A DNA stretch of 64,000 bases, taken from the NCBI RefSeq assembly GCF_007923265.1, contig NZ_VOJA01000003.1:558001-622000 (forward strand), read 5' to 3'. This DNA is from Francisella salimarina. Its GTDB lineage: Bacteria; Pseudomonadota; Gammaproteobacteria; Francisellales; Francisellaceae. Positions 28,745 to 39,025 of this stretch are shown in pieces. The notes below the pieces were generated by a model. That model had not been told where the DNA came from and searched no databases. It saw nothing but the letters and a program-made list of their open reading frames with translations. The first letter of the stretch is position 1, and each line of letters starts with the position of its first letter. A program made the translations under genes and the position numbers.

Positions 28745-30412
28745 ATGCCTACAAATTCAAATATAAGACAAAAACTAGGTCAACTAATTATGTTGGATTT
28801 TCGCTATTGGGGTGAAGATTCAAATAATCAAAGTATACCTTTTACAAAAACCAATGATATCGTCAATAAGATCTTTAAAAATTATAATCTAGGTGGTTTT
28901 ATCCTTTTTAGAGAGAATATTCAAAATAATGAGCAAGTCATCTCTCTATTAAGAAATCTTCAAGCTAACACTAATACACCAATATTTTTCGCTACAGATC
29001 AAGAAGGTGGTAGAGTTAATCGCTTACAACAAGGTACTAGTGGCTGCGGTAATATGGCACTAGCTGCGACAGATAATCCTAGTAATGCTTACACTATGGC
29101 TAAAATAATTGGTGATGAATTATATTCTTTAGGTATCAATATTAATTTTGCTCCAGCTGTAGATGTCAACTCTAACAAAAATAATCCTATTATTGGTGTA
29201 AGGTCTTACTCAGATAATCCCAATGTAGTTACTGACTATGCCAAAAATGCGATAAAAGGTTATCATGATGCTAAAATCATAGACTGCATTAAGCACTTCC
29301 CTGGTCATGGTGATACTGCAACAGATAGTCATTTAGGTAATGTAATCTTAGATAAAACTTTGAAAGAATTACAGACAACAGAGCTACTACCATTTAGTAA
29401 ACTTGCTAGAGATTGTAGTATGATAATGACAGCACATATTAGTGTACCAGCCCTAGATGATACCCAGTACCAATCAGTTTCAACAAGTGAAAATATTTAT
29501 GTGCCAACTACTCTTTCTTATAAGATAATAACTAAATTACTAAAACAACAAATGAAATTTGATGGTCTAGTAGTATCTGATGCTATGGATATGCATGCTA
29601 TTGCTAAACACTTTGGAACTATTGAAGCTTCAAAATTAGCTATCTTAGCTGGTATTGATATTTTATTAATGCCTGTTCGAGTATGGTCAGAAAGTGATCT
29701 TTATAAGTTAGAAGAGCTTTTTTGTGAACTAGAAAAAGAATATAATCAAAATCCTAATTTTGCTAATGCAGTTGATAATGCCTACACGAATATTACTGAT
29801 TTCAAAGCAAAACATAAACTCGATGAAAGTTTAATATTCAAACTCTCATATGATGAGCAATTAAAATATGCTAATCAAATAGTTAATTGTAGTAAACATC
29901 AACAGGTATCTTTAGATATAGCTAAGCAAAGTACAACTGTAGTTAAAAATTCAGGTATTATTCCATACGATCTCAATATGCTAAAAAATATTTTGATTGT
30001 AGATAGTGATAACCAACGCTTAGCGGATTTTCATAGCGAGTTGCAGAAAATAGTGTTAAAAAACAACTCAACTACTATCATAAACATTGAAAATATTAAT
30101 AATCAAGATATTGAAACTAGTTTTGAAAATGCTGATATAATTTTGCTAATTTCGGCAAATCTTCGTGAATATAATAATGCTTATAGTTATGTAACTTCTA
30201 TAAAGCCAGAGCAAACTATAAATATCGCAGCACTTACTCCTTATGATATTAACTATATCGATAATATTATTAATTATGTTTGTATTTATGGTGCGACTTC
30301 TATGGATCAAACAAATTATACAAAGACTTCTTTGAAAATTAATATTCAAGCAGCATTAGAAAATATTTTTAGCGATAATATCCCAACAGGAAAATTACCT
30401 GTTCAGATTTAA
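28745..30412 (+). CDS. nagZ: GH3 beta-N-acetylhexosaminidase (NagZ-like), two-domain
   Basis: Glycoside hydrolase releasing N-acetylglucosamine from muropeptides or related glycans. N-terminal barrel: GGFILFRENIQ, PIFFATDQEGGRVNRL, NFAPAVDVN, the NagZ dyad loop IKHFPGHGDTATDSH and the nucleophile aspartate in GLVVSDAMDM. A further ~200-residue C-terminal domain makes it 555 residues, longer than the ~340 of E. coli NagZ and like the two-domain type in Gram-positives. No signal peptide is visible, so a cytoplasmic role in peptidoglycan recycling is likely. Confidence 0.88.
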   Translation: MPTNSNIRQKLGQLIMLDFRYWGEDSNNQSIPFTKTNDIVNKIFKNYNLGGFILFRENIQNNEQVISLLRNLQANTNTPIFFATDQEGGRVNRLQQGTSGCGNMALAATDNPSNAYTMAKIIGDELYSLGININFAPAVDVNSNKNNPIIGVRSYSDNPNVVTDYAKNAIKGYHDAKIIDCIKHFPGHGDTATDSHLGNVILDKTLKELQTTELLPFSKLARDCSMIMTAHISVPALDDTQYQSVSTSENIYVPTTLSYKIITKLLKQQMKFDGLVVSDAMDMHAIAKHFGTIEASKLAILAGIDILLMPVRVWSESDLYKLEELFCELEKEYNQNPNFANAVDNAYTNITDFKAKHKLDESLIFKLSYDEQLKYANQIVNCSKHQQVSLDIAKQSTTVVKNSGIIPYDLNMLKNILIVDSDNQRLADFHSELQKIVLKNNSTTIINIENINNQDIETSFENADIILLISANLREYNNAYSYVTSIKPEQTINIAALTPYDINYIDNIINYVCIYGATSMDQTNYTKTSLKINIQAALENIFSDNIPTGKLPVQI

Positions 30413-30416
30413 TATC

Positions 30417-31592
30417 TTAAACTGTTTTTGAACCAAAGAATTCATAATGAATATTTTTTTCTCTAACGCCATTTTTTAATAACTTTTCATGTATAGAAAG
30501 CATAAATTCTTTAGGTCCACAAAAGAAGTATTGAGCATCATTTTTACCTTCACTAATGTGTTGTTGGACAGTATCTATACACACTAGTCCTTGCTTTGCA
30601 TCAGATCCAGAATTATCTTCATAGAAAAAAATAGTTTTAAGTCTTGGGTTCTCACTTGATAGTTTTTCTAACAGCTTAGCAAAGGGATGTTCATTTTTGT
30701 TTTTCTTACCACAAACAAAAAGTACTTGTCTTCGATTTTGTGTTTTTAGCTCCGATAAAAGCATACTCATTAAAGGTGTAATACCGATTCCTGCTGAAAT
30801 TAAAACTATCGGTTTATCAAGATTTTTATTTACTTCCAAGAAAAATTCGCCACAAGGAGGTGCTATTTCTATTTTGTCACCAACTTTTATCTCATGCGAT
30901 AGGTATTGAGATACATAACCTTGCCCCTCTTGTTTAACTGTTATTCTTAGATAATCCTCACCAGTAGCTGAAGAAATACTATAATTTCTCATAGTAGTCA
31001 TTCCATTATATGGAACTCTAACAGTAATATATTGTCCTGGTTTGAAATCATATCTTCTAAAAAGATCATTTTTAAAATAGAAAGAATATGTGTTTATACT
31101 CTCATTTTCTTTTTTGATTACCTCAAACTCTTTAAAATTATCCCAACCATACTGCTCTAAATTCTCTTTGTATATACTCTTTTCACGATTAATCAAAATT
31201 TCAGCTAATAAATTGTAGGCTGCTGTCCAAGCTATAACTATGTCATCATTATCATTTAAGTTTAGAACCTCTTTGATTGATTCGATTAAGTTAGACCCTA
31301 CTATTGGATAATGCTCCGCTTTGATTTGTAATGATGCATGTTTTTGGGCTATTAGCTCTACTGCATTGCCTAAAACTTCAAGATTCTCAATATTTTTTGC
31401 ATAAGCCAAAATTGCTGCAGCTAAAGCTTCTGGTTGAGATGAGTTTTTTTGTCTTGAGGTATTAAAAAACTTTTTAACTTCGGGATTATGCCTAAACATT
31501 CTATCATAGAAATGTTTTGTTAAAGCAACTCCATTTTCTTCTAAAACAGGAATTGTTGCTTTTATAGTATCTATATTCTTTTGGCTTAACAT
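30417..31592 (-). CDS. hmp: Flavohaemoprotein, nitric oxide dioxygenase
   Basis: Detoxifies NO to nitrate with O2 and NADPH. The 391-residue protein has a globin domain (~1-140; haem His in LQIKAEHYPIVG), an FAD domain with MRNYSISSATG and the NAD(P) domain with LISAGIGITPLMSML and FFCGPKEFM. The open frame reaches 31613, but the ATG at 31592 with GGAAAT five bases upstream gives the standard start MLSQKNIDTIKAT. It is divergent from nsrR, with an NsrR operator in the shared spacer, so it is probably induced by NO. Confidence 0.94.
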   Translation of the reverse strand: MLSQKNIDTIKATIPVLEENGVALTKHFYDRMFRHNPEVKKFFNTSRQKNSSQPEALAAAILAYAKNIENLEVLGNAVELIAQKHASLQIKAEHYPIVGSNLIESIKEVLNLNDNDDIVIAWTAAYNLLAEILINREKSIYKENLEQYGWDNFKEFEVIKKENESINTYSFYFKNDLFRRYDFKPGQYITVRVPYNGMTTMRNYSISSATGEDYLRITVKQEGQGYVSQYLSHEIKVGDKIEIAPPCGEFFLEVNKNLDKPIVLISAGIGITPLMSMLLSELKTQNRRQVLFVCGKKNKNEHPFAKLLEKLSSENPRLKTIFFYEDNSGSDAKQGLVCIDTVQQHISEGKNDAQYFFCGPKEFMLSIHEKLLKNGVREKNIHYEFFGSKTV

Positions 31593-31618
31593 AAGATATT
31601 TCCATATACTCAAATTAT

Positions 31619-31641
31619 AATATGCATTATATATGCATATT
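31619..31641. promoter_or_regulatory. NsrR operator between hmp and nsrR
   Basis: Two inverted arms, AATATGCAT and ATGCATATT, are separated by five A/T bases. This reproduces the NsrR consensus, ATGCAT inverted repeats with 11-1-11 geometry. It lies 27 bases upstream of the hmp ATG and 57 bases upstream of nsrR, fitting repression of hmp and autoregulation. Confidence 0.85.
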
Positions 31642-31697
31642 ATAATTTATGCAAATTTATCCTATACTTTGGAAACATCTTTTCTAAAATATTTTGT

Positions 31698-32120
31698 ATG
31701 AATTTAACTTCTTTTACTGATTACTCTCTTAGAATATTAATAATTTTAGGATCAAATCCCAAACAAAAATATAAAACTAAGGATCTTATAGAGTTATTAG
31801 ATATTAAACTTAATCATGCTACTAAAATCATTAATAAACTATCCAATCTCAACTATATAGAATCATATAAAGGTAGATTTGGTGGTGTATCAATTTCTAA
31901 TGCTACATACAATATCAAATTATCAACTATTGTCAAAGAATTAGAACCAATGAACATTGTAGAATGTTTTGATAAGGATAAAGCAACCTGTCCATTAATA
32001 CCAAACTGTAAACTCAAATTTATACTAAATCAAGCAAGCAATGATTTTATAGCACGATTAAATGACTATAGATTTATTGATATATGCAATATCGTGCCTT
32101 CAAATCAAAATAATGATTAA
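31698..32120 (+). CDS. nsrR: Rrf2-family NO-sensing repressor NsrR
   Basis: Iron-sulfur transcription repressor of 140 residues that loses DNA binding on NO exposure. The winged helix covers ~1-75 (MNLTSFTDYSLRILIIL, then YKTKDLIELLDIKLNHATK). The cluster cysteines are visible as VECF and ATCPLIPNC, the three-Cys pattern of NsrR. RGGxxL of IscR-type is replaced by RFGGVSIS. It faces hmp across a strong NsrR box, which supports the identity over IscR. Confidence 0.88.
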   Translation: MNLTSFTDYSLRILIILGSNPKQKYKTKDLIELLDIKLNHATKIINKLSNLNYIESYKGRFGGVSISNATYNIKLSTIVKELEPMNIVECFDKDKATCPLIPNCKLKFILNQASNDFIARLNDYRFIDICNIVPSNQNND

Positions 32121-32129
32121 ATCTTTAGA

Positions 32130-33827
32130 CTATATTTTTATATCTTCACTAGCAACTATCGTCGCATTATCTTGACTAGAGATTACATGAAATTTACTTG
32201 GATTAAGTTGTTTTTTATAGTCAACAAAAGCTAGAGGACTATGCTCTTTAGGTTTATTTTTTACAACAAGAATATTTAATTGGTTTGAGTTGTTCCAATA
32301 TTTAATAAATTTATCAAATTTCATTAAATATTTATCTACATTCGATTTAGGGAACTGTCTAACATCATCTAACTCTCCCTCATCATTTATAATAATTACA
32401 TTACGTTTAGTGTAGAAGATAATATCATAAAAGCGATCACTCTCAAAAACTTGAGCATTTGGATATTTCTGATATATTTTAGATATTTCTTGAGCTGTCT
32501 TATATTTAGAGCTTGTATCAAAATAATCTCCCAATAAATAACCTAAATTTGCAACAACCATCATCATCATACAAATATAAGCAACTAATTTATTTACTGA
32601 AAAAATATTTAATTCTTTGATTAATTTAATCGTGATTATAATAGCTATTATTGCAATTGCTAATAAAATTAAGATATATCTAGAGCCAAAACTCCAATAC
32701 TGAGGAAAGCATAAAAGAACTAAGGCCACAGCAGGTAGCAAAGCAAAAATAAGGATAATAAATTTAAAGCTTATACTATCCCACTTATCAAACTTTTGTA
32801 AGTCTATACTCTTAAGGTGCATAGCTACAAGTATTGACAATGGTAATATTAATGGTGCTAGATAACCAAATAGAAAAGATTTAGAAATCCCAAAAAATAT
32901 AAATATAAATGTTGCCCAAATAAATAAAAACCACTTATCTGAATTTTGCTTACGATTTTTAAAAGCTTGTTTTGAGAAGAAACTCTTAAGAATTTTAGGT
33001 AAAAACAGAGTCCAAGGAAAAAAAGCTCCCATAATTGCTAACAAATAAATAATTTTAGAAACTTCTCTATTTTGCTCATCTGTTGAAAATCTGAGTATTT
33101 GTTGAACTACTATGTAGTAATAAGCAAAATTAGGATGATACTGTTCAACTGCAAATATCCATGGTAACGAAATGACTGCTACAATTACCAAACCTAAGTA
33201 AAGTCTAATATCAAGTAGCCTTTTACACTGTCCCATAATAAGAGAATATATACCTACTATAGCCATAGGAAAAACTATTCCTATCAATCCCTTGGTCATA
33301 ACCGCTAACCCAGCAAATACAAAGGCTAAAGTAAGCCAATATGTACTTTTCTTGTAATCATCATATTTAAGGCTTACCCAATAGCTAAGCATAGTCATAT
33401 TTAAAAATACAGCTATAGCCAAGTCCATGTTCAGATATCTACCAACAAATAGAAATAAAACTGTACTTAAACTTACTCCTACTGATAATAGTGCTGTTTG
33501 ACGACAATCTAATACTTTACGTACTGTTATATATGTAAAAATTAAACATATACCTAGTAATACAGGGTTTACAAGTCTTGCGCCCCATGTATTCTCGCCA
33601 AAGATGCTCATAAATATACAAGTAATCCAATATACTAGTGGCGGCTTGTGAAAAAATATCATTCCATCAATATATGGAACTATAAAGTTATGGTTAGCGA
33701 GCATCTCTCTTGCTACTTCAGAATACCTAGTTTCATCAGGAGCATAAAAATTAGCTACACCATACATACAAAAAGCTACAATAATCGTAGCTAAAATTAG
33801 CAAAATATCTTTAAATTTATTATTCAT
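32130..33827 (-). CDS. ArnT-like (GT83) lipid A glycosyltransferase
   Basis: Inner-membrane transferase of 565 residues with ~12 helices. The first periplasmic loop has YAPDETRYSEVAREML, the catalytic DE motif of ArnT/PMT enzymes, and YIDGMIFFHKPPLVYW, the other conserved loop. The family moves a sugar from undecaprenyl phosphate to lipid A or protein. Francisella decorates lipid A with galactosamine using an ArnT homologue called FlmK, so this is a candidate, but a second ArnT-like gene elsewhere cannot be excluded. It is the last gene of the fmt-gshB-hemL operon, 9 bases after hemL. Confidence 0.82.
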   Translation of the reverse strand: MNNKFKDILLILATIIVAFCMYGVANFYAPDETRYSEVAREMLANHNFIVPYIDGMIFFHKPPLVYWITCIFMSIFGENTWGARLVNPVLLGICLIFTYITVRKVLDCRQTALLSVGVSLSTVLFLFVGRYLNMDLAIAVFLNMTMLSYWVSLKYDDYKKSTYWLTLAFVFAGLAVMTKGLIGIVFPMAIVGIYSLIMGQCKRLLDIRLYLGLVIVAVISLPWIFAVEQYHPNFAYYYIVVQQILRFSTDEQNREVSKIIYLLAIMGAFFPWTLFLPKILKSFFSKQAFKNRKQNSDKWFLFIWATFIFIFFGISKSFLFGYLAPLILPLSILVAMHLKSIDLQKFDKWDSISFKFIILIFALLPAVALVLLCFPQYWSFGSRYILILLAIAIIAIIITIKLIKELNIFSVNKLVAYICMMMMVVANLGYLLGDYFDTSSKYKTAQEISKIYQKYPNAQVFESDRFYDIIFYTKRNVIIINDEGELDDVRQFPKSNVDKYLMKFDKFIKYWNNSNQLNILVVKNKPKEHSPLAFVDYKKQLNPSKFHVISSQDNATIVASEDIKI

Positions 33828-33836
33828 GGAGATTAA

Positions 33837-35138
33837 TTAGTTCTGATTTTCCTGGAAGAATTTTTTAGTAAGACAAATAGTTTTTTCGATATCTTCATCA
33901 CTATGTGCAATTGATATAAAGCCTGCTTCATAAGCAGATGGCGCTAGATATACACCATTATCAAGCATATATGCAAAATATTTATTAAACATTTTAAGAT
34001 TAGTTTTACCTAAATCTGTAAATGTATTGACAGCAACTTTTTCATTACAGAAAAATAGTCCAAACATTCCACCTAAATATTTCGCATGGAAATTAAAGCC
34101 ATAGGCTCCAGCAGCTTCATTCAACCCATCAACTAACTGTTTAGCTTTAGCTTCCAATCTAACAAAGAAGCCCTCTTGTGAAACTTTTTCTAATGTTTTG
34201 ATACCAGCTGCCATAGCAATTGGATTCCCTGATAAAGTACCTGCTTGATATACTGGTCCAGCGGGAGATACTTTTTGCATAATTTCTTTACGACCTCCAA
34301 AAGCGCCTACTGGCATACCACCACCAATCACTTTACCTAATGTTGTTAAATCAGGCTTCACATTATAAATACTTTGAGCACCACCCAAAGCAACTCTAAA
34401 ACCAGTCATCACTTCATCAAAGATAAGTAAGCTATTATTTTCATCACATACTGCTCTAAGCTTAGCTAGGAAATCATCTTGTGGGAAAATCATATTCATA
34501 TTGCCAGCTATTGGCTCAACTATGATACAAGCAATTTCATCTTTATACTTTTCAAAGAGCGCTTGTATTGAGTCTATATCATTGAAGCTAGCAACTAAAG
34601 TATCCTTAACTACATCTTCTGGTACACCTGGTGAATTTGGCTGACCTAATGATAGTGCTCCAGATCCAGCAGCTACAAGAAACTCATCAGCATGTCCATG
34701 ATAGCAGCCTTCAAATTTTATAATTTTATTTCTACCTGTATATGCTCTTGCTAATCTAATAGCACTCATTGTCGCTTCAGTACCGGAATTTACGAATCTA
34801 ACTTGTTCAATATTTGGCATAAGCTCTACTATTTTTTTAGCAAGTCCAATCTCTTGTTTACAAGGAGCGCCATAACTTAGACCATTTTTTAGCTGACATT
34901 GTATAGCTTCAAGGACATCATCATCACCATGACCTAAAATCATTGGCCCCCACGATCCGATATAATCTATATATTTGTTCCAATCAACATCGTATAAATA
35001 AGCACCTTTCGCTGATTTTATGAATCTTGGGAATTCTTGTCCAACACTTCTAAATGCTCTAACTGGAGAGTTGACTCCGCCAGGAATATATTGCTGTGCT
35101 TCTTGGAATAAACTTTGAGAGTTAATTTTATTCTCCAT
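33837..35138 (-). CDS. hemL: Glutamate-1-semialdehyde 2,1-aminomutase
   Basis: PLP enzyme producing 5-aminolevulinate for haem synthesis by the C5 route. The 433-residue product shows [51 protein letters not shown] and the PLP-lysine site [18 protein letters not shown]. Its start overlaps gshB by 11 bases, so the two are translated together. Length and motifs are normal. Confidence 0.95.
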   Translation of the reverse strand: MENKINSQSLFQEAQQYIPGGVNSPVRAFRSVGQEFPRFIKSAKGAYLYDVDWNKYIDYIGSWGPMILGHGDDDVLEAIQCQLKNGLSYGAPCKQEIGLAKKIVELMPNIEQVRFVNSGTEATMSAIRLARAYTGRNKIIKFEGCYHGHADEFLVAAGSGALSLGQPNSPGVPEDVVKDTLVASFNDIDSIQALFEKYKDEIACIIVEPIAGNMNMIFPQDDFLAKLRAVCDENNSLLIFDEVMTGFRVALGGAQSIYNVKPDLTTLGKVIGGGMPVGAFGGRKEIMQKVSPAGPVYQAGTLSGNPIAMAAGIKTLEKVSQEGFFVRLEAKAKQLVDGLNEAAGAYGFNFHAKYLGGMFGLFFCNEKVAVNTFTDLGKTNLKMFNKYFAYMLDNGVYLAPSAYEAGFISIAHSDEDIEKTICLTKKFFQENQN

Positions 35139-36102
35139 GTTCTTGTTCCTGCCTCATTTTATTTATTTTTTTCTCGACTGCTTGCATTAATAAGCTTGCA
35201 GCATTAACTTTTGTAGCTTTATAAATTTCTTGAATGCCTGTTGGGCTAGTAATATTTACTTCTGTTAGTTTATCTCCTATCACATCTAAACCAGCAAAGA
35301 TTACACCCTCTTTCTTTAATTTCTTGGCAACTTTTTTAGCTATTTTATAGTCTTGTTCCTGAAGTTCTCTTACTTCAGCTCTAGCTCCAACTGCTAAGTT
35401 ACCGCGATTATCGCTATCACTAGGAACCCTAGCTAAGAGATACTTAATAGGTTCTCCATTTACTATCAAAATTCTTTTATCACCATCTTTGATTGCTTCT
35501 TGATAATCTTGTACCATTATATATCTAGTTTCATGATGAGTTAGCGTTTCAAGTATGACATTTTTGTTTTTGTCGCCATCTTTGATCCTAAAAATAGAGC
35601 TGCCACCCATTCCATCAAGAGGTTTAACAATAATATCTTTATGCTCTGCGTAAAATTGATTAATCTGCTTATAGCTTCTAGTTATCAGAGTGTTTGGTGC
35701 AAATTTAGGATAATTTGAAATAGCTACTTTCTCATTAAAATCTCTAAGTGCTTGTGGATTATTTACTATTAACACCCCATGTTTTTTTGCCAAATCAAGC
35801 ATATATGTCACATATATATACTCCATATTAAATGGTGGATCTTTGCGCATAAAAATACAATCAAGATCTAATAGTGATAAATCATGATGTTGAGATAATA
35901 TTTCATACCAAGACTCTTTTGCTTTATGGATTTTTATCTTAAGCGCATCGCCTTTTGGCTTACCATTGATTATAGATAAATCATTTAAATAAAAAGTATA
36001 AATTTCCCAGCCTTTATCTTGAGCTGCTTGTAGCATCATATACGTGCTATCTTTTGAAATATTAAAAGAGTTTAAGTTATCTATTATAAATCCTACTTTC
36101 AT
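35128..36102 (-). CDS. gshB: Glutathione synthetase
   Basis: ATP-grasp ligase joining gamma-glutamylcysteine and glycine. The 324-residue product has [30 protein letters not shown], the flexible phosphate loop [37 protein letters not shown] (seen as [15 protein letters not shown]) and [12 protein letters not shown], all typical of GshB. It overlaps hemL by 11 bases and follows fmt by 3 bases. The window also contains gor, so two glutathione genes are present. Confidence 0.95.
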   Translation of the reverse strand: MKVGFIIDNLNSFNISKDSTYMMLQAAQDKGWEIYTFYLNDLSIINGKPKGDALKIKIHKAKESWYEILSQHHDLSLLDLDCIFMRKDPPFNMEYIYVTYMLDLAKKHGVLIVNNPQALRDFNEKVAISNYPKFAPNTLITRSYKQINQFYAEHKDIIVKPLDGMGGSSIFRIKDGDKNKNVILETLTHHETRYIMVQDYQEAIKDGDKRILIVNGEPIKYLLARVPSDSDNRGNLAVGARAEVRELQEQDYKIAKKVAKKLKKEGVIFAGLDVIGDKLTEVNITSPTGIQEIYKATKVNAASLLMQAVEKKINKMRQEQEHGE

Positions 36103-36105
36103 TAT

Positions 36106-37044
36106 TTATCCTATTTTATACCCAATATATTTATCTAAATCTTTACCATTCAAAATATCTGCAATATTTAACATTTTCTTGTTGGGAAATTGTAATTGCT
36201 TAAATCTGATTATCCTGTCATTTGTAGCAATATCAAAACCATTTTTAGTTATATCTGTAATTGCTGTAACTTCATCATTTGCCGATTTCTCAAGTATCTC
36301 AAAATCACCTACTTTGACTTGCTTGCCCTCTAGCATAAAAAATGCTGATGGCCATGGAGTAAATGCTCTAATATGACAACTAATTTCTTTGGCAGATTTT
36401 GTGAAATCTATAAGACCTTCTTGCTTAGTAATCTTATGTGCATAAGTAGGCTCACCTTGCTGAGGTTGCGACTTAATCATATCAATATTTTCTAGAGTTT
36501 CTAATAATGGTTTTATTGATAGTTTAGCGAATTTATCATGTAGTGATTGTGATGTATCTGTATCTTGTATATCAATCTCTAGAGTATTCAATATATCTCC
36601 AGTATCAAGTCCAGCATCCATTTGCATTATACAGATTCCAGTTTTAGAGTCTCCTGCTTGAATTGCTCTCTGGATAGGTGCTGCGCCACGCCATTTAGGA
36701 AGTAATGAAACATGAATATTTAAACAACCATATTTAGGAATATCCAAAAACTCCTGAGGCACTATAATTCCGTAGGCTATCACAACTATGACATCTGGTT
36801 TTAGTTCTCTAATTTGCTCAAGTACTTGAGGATCTTTCTTAAAAGACAATGGTTGAAGTACTGGTGTGTTGTTGGCTATAGCGACTTCTTTAACAGGTGA
36901 GAATTGTATTTTCTTACCACGCCCTTTTGCTCTATCAGGCTGAGTAAGCACCGCTTGAATATTGTGCTGTGATTGATATAGGTCTTTTAAAACTTGTGCT
37001 GAAATATCAGGAGTTCCAGCAAAAATTATATTTAATTTTTTCAT
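36106..37044 (-). CDS. fmt: Methionyl-tRNA formyltransferase
   Basis: Formylates initiator Met-tRNA. The 312-residue product has IIFAGTPDISAQVLKDL, LTQPDRAKGRGKKIQ, DVIVVIAYGIIVP, NIHVSLLPKWRGAAPIQRAI (seen as HVSLLPKWRGAAPIQ) and MDAGLDTGDIL. The C-terminal tRNA-binding domain ends at ~312. It is preceded by a small membrane-protein gene and followed by gshB at 3 bases. It is usually next to def, which is not here. Confidence 0.95.
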   Translation of the reverse strand: MKKLNIIFAGTPDISAQVLKDLYQSQHNIQAVLTQPDRAKGRGKKIQFSPVKEVAIANNTPVLQPLSFKKDPQVLEQIRELKPDVIVVIAYGIIVPQEFLDIPKYGCLNIHVSLLPKWRGAAPIQRAIQAGDSKTGICIMQMDAGLDTGDILNTLEIDIQDTDTSQSLHDKFAKLSIKPLLETLENIDMIKSQPQQGEPTYAHKITKQEGLIDFTKSAKEISCHIRAFTPWPSAFFMLEGKQVKVGDFEILEKSANDEVTAITDITKNGFDIATNDRIIRFKQLQFPNKKMLNIADILNGKDLDKYIGYKIG

Positions 37045-37048
37045 TTGA

Positions 37049-37447
37049 TTAGTCTCTAAAAGCGTATGCTCTCAGCTGAACACTACTTAATTCAGTAATT
37101 TGCCCCTCTGGGAACAGACAAACATATCTTATCTCATGCGCTCCATTTTGAGCAGCTAATTTTGCAGCTTCTCTTATATTTTCATTACACAGTTTTTGGA
37201 AATCTCTCTCTTTATCTATACCTATTACTACTCTTATTTCACCTATACTATCTTGTGTATCTGTCTGATAGCGTAAATTGAAAATCTTGACTTGGCTTGG
37301 GTCTGTTGCAGGTAGCTTTGCACTATATTTTGATAAATAGATACCTTTTGGTTCAGGGGTATTCTTAGAAACAAAAAAATATATACAAGATATAAAAACT
37401 ATAACCAATATACCAACATACATCAAATTTTGACTGAATCGACTCAT
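37049..37447 (-). CDS. Small single-pass membrane protein, unknown function
   Basis: The 132-residue protein has one N-terminal hydrophobic segment (residues ~8-27, LMYVGILVIVFISCIYFFVS-like) and a soluble domain with VKIFNLRYQTD, GEIRVVIGIDKE and NGAHEIRYVCLFPEGQITEL. I do not recognise the family. It is 5 bases upstream of fmt and opens the five-gene operon, so it may simply be cotranscribed. The soluble part is most likely on the periplasmic side given the positive N-terminus. Confidence 0.6.
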   Translation of the reverse strand: MSRFSQNLMYVGILVIVFISCIYFFVSKNTPEPKGIYLSKYSAKLPATDPSQVKIFNLRYQTDTQDSIGEIRVVIGIDKERDFQKLCNENIREAAKLAAQNGAHEIRYVCLFPEGQITELSSVQLRAYAFRD

Positions 37448-37573
37448 TAAAATTAAATATTACTCTAAACTAGCTAGATTTTAACACATCTAGTCTAGAT
37501 TGGCTAAATATTAAGTTATTCAGATAAGTATTAGAAACAAATTGAAAATCACAACTAAAACAATTATTATATT

Positions 37574-37591
37574 TATATATTTAAATATATA
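37574..37591. promoter_or_regulatory. Candidate ArsR operator
   Basis: TATATATTTAAATATATA is an 18-base perfect palindrome ending 11 bases before the arsR start. Size and position fit an ArsR-family operator, which are AT-rich inverted repeats. In such AT-rich DNA palindromes arise by chance, so confidence is modest. Confidence 0.45.
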
Positions 37592-37602
37592 TTTATTTCA
37601 AT

Positions 37603-37935
37603 ATGTCATCCATCACAAGTTTTTTAAAAGTAATTTCTGATAAAAATAGATTAATTATTTTGTATGTATTAAACAAAAATACTCTTTGCGTATGTGATAT
37701 CCAAAAACTTATCTCATTAACTCAAGGAGCGCTATCAATACAGCTAAAAAATCTTATAACTGCTGGATTGCTAGAGTCTTTTAAACAAGGCAAATGGGTG
37801 TTTTATAAACTAGATAAAAATATTCCAGGATATCAGTTAAATATTTTAAATGAGCTTTTCAAACAAATAGATAAAGACGAAGAAGTTCAACAAATAATAT
37901 CTAAACTAGAAATTTCTGAAATTTGTAAAATTTAA
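37603..37935 (+). CDS. arsR: ArsR-family metalloid-responsive repressor
   Basis: DNA-binding repressor of 110 residues. The winged helix contains the sensor motif TLCVCDIQKLI, whose Cys-x-Cys binds arsenite or antimonite in classic ArsR proteins, followed by the recognition helix TQGALSIQLKNLI and the wing LLESFKQGKWVFYKL. The ACR3 exporter starts 10 bases after its stop, making a two-gene resistance operon. No arsC gene is seen nearby. Confidence 0.88.
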   Translation: MSSITSFLKVISDKNRLIILYVLNKNTLCVCDIQKLISLTQGALSIQLKNLITAGLLESFKQGKWVFYKLDKNIPGYQLNILNELFKQIDKDEEVQQIISKLEISEICKI

Positions 37936-37945
37936 GGAGTAATAA

Positions 37946-38974
37946 ATGAAATTAAAGTTTCTTGATAGATTTCTGACCTTATGGATTTTTTTAGCTATGA
38001 TTGTGGGTATCATTATTGGATATACTCTGCCCGAAGCTAAAAATTTTATATCAAAATTTGATATCGGATCAGGTAATTGGTTAATAGGATTAGGCTTAGT
38101 TGTGATGATGTATCCACCACTAGCAAAAGTTAAATACTCAACAATGCCTAAAATATTTAAAGATACTAAAATTTTGCTTTTATCTTTAATTCAAAACTGG
38201 CTGATTGGTCCTATCCTGATGTTTATTTTAGCAGTTGTTTTTTTCCATGATCAACCTAGCTTTATGATAGGACTAATTTTAATAGGGTTAGCAAGATGTA
38301 TTGCCATGGTAATTGTGTGGAATGATCTGGCAAAAGGATCTAGAGAATATTGTGCTGGACTAGTTGCATTTAATTCTATTTTTCAAATAATATTTTATGC
38401 TGCTTACGCATATATATTTATTACAGTTATTCCAAAACTACTGGGATTTGATGCGAACATCAATATAAATATATCAATGTTAGATATAGCAAAAAGTGTC
38501 GGAATATATCTAGGAATACCTTTTGTAGCTGGAATATTAACTAGAGCTATCTTAATCTCTAAAAAAGGTGAACAATGGTATATAGATAAATTCACTACAG
38601 CGATATCACCTCTGACATTGATCGCTCTACTATCTACTATAGTGCTGATGTTTACTACAAAAGGAAATGAAATAATTAACCTACCATTTCAAGCAATCAA
38701 GGTTGCTATTCCGCTTTTGATATATTTTTTGATAATGTTTAGCATATCATTTTTTATGTCATATAAAGCTAAAGCAACTTATGAGCAAGCCGTATCTTTG
38801 AGTTTTACAGCAGCTTCAAATAATTTTGAGTTAGCTATAGCAGTTGCAATCTCAGTATTTGGCATAAACTCTACTGAAGCTTTTGTCGGTGTAATTGGTC
38901 CTCTAGTTGAGGTGCCAGTTTTGATTGGGCTAGTAAATGTGGCTTTGTGGCTGAATAAAAGATATTTTAATTAA
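37946..38974 (+). CDS. ACR3-family arsenite efflux permease
   Basis: Inner-membrane exporter of 342 residues with ten hydrophobic segments. It has the conserved cysteine segment LIGLARCIAMVIVWNDLAKG, followed by YCAGLVAFNSIFQIIFYA; the RC and WN residues are hallmarks of ACR3. Later ASNNFELAIAVAISVFGI and VGVIGPLVEVPVLIGLVNVAL are also typical. An AAGGAG element precedes the ATG. It is controlled with arsR. Confidence 0.92.
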   Translation: MKLKFLDRFLTLWIFLAMIVGIIIGYTLPEAKNFISKFDIGSGNWLIGLGLVVMMYPPLAKVKYSTMPKIFKDTKILLLSLIQNWLIGPILMFILAVVFFHDQPSFMIGLILIGLARCIAMVIVWNDLAKGSREYCAGLVAFNSIFQIIFYAAYAYIFITVIPKLLGFDANININISMLDIAKSVGIYLGIPFVAGILTRAILISKKGEQWYIDKFTTAISPLTLIALLSTIVLMFTTKGNEIINLPFQAIKVAIPLLIYFLIMFSISFFMSYKAKATYEQAVSLSFTAASNNFELAIAVAISVFGINSTEAFVGVIGPLVEVPVLIGLVNVALWLNKRYFN

Positions 38975-39025
38975 GCCAGTTCTGCAATATTATTAAGAAT
39001 ATAATACCTAAATTATACATCTTCT

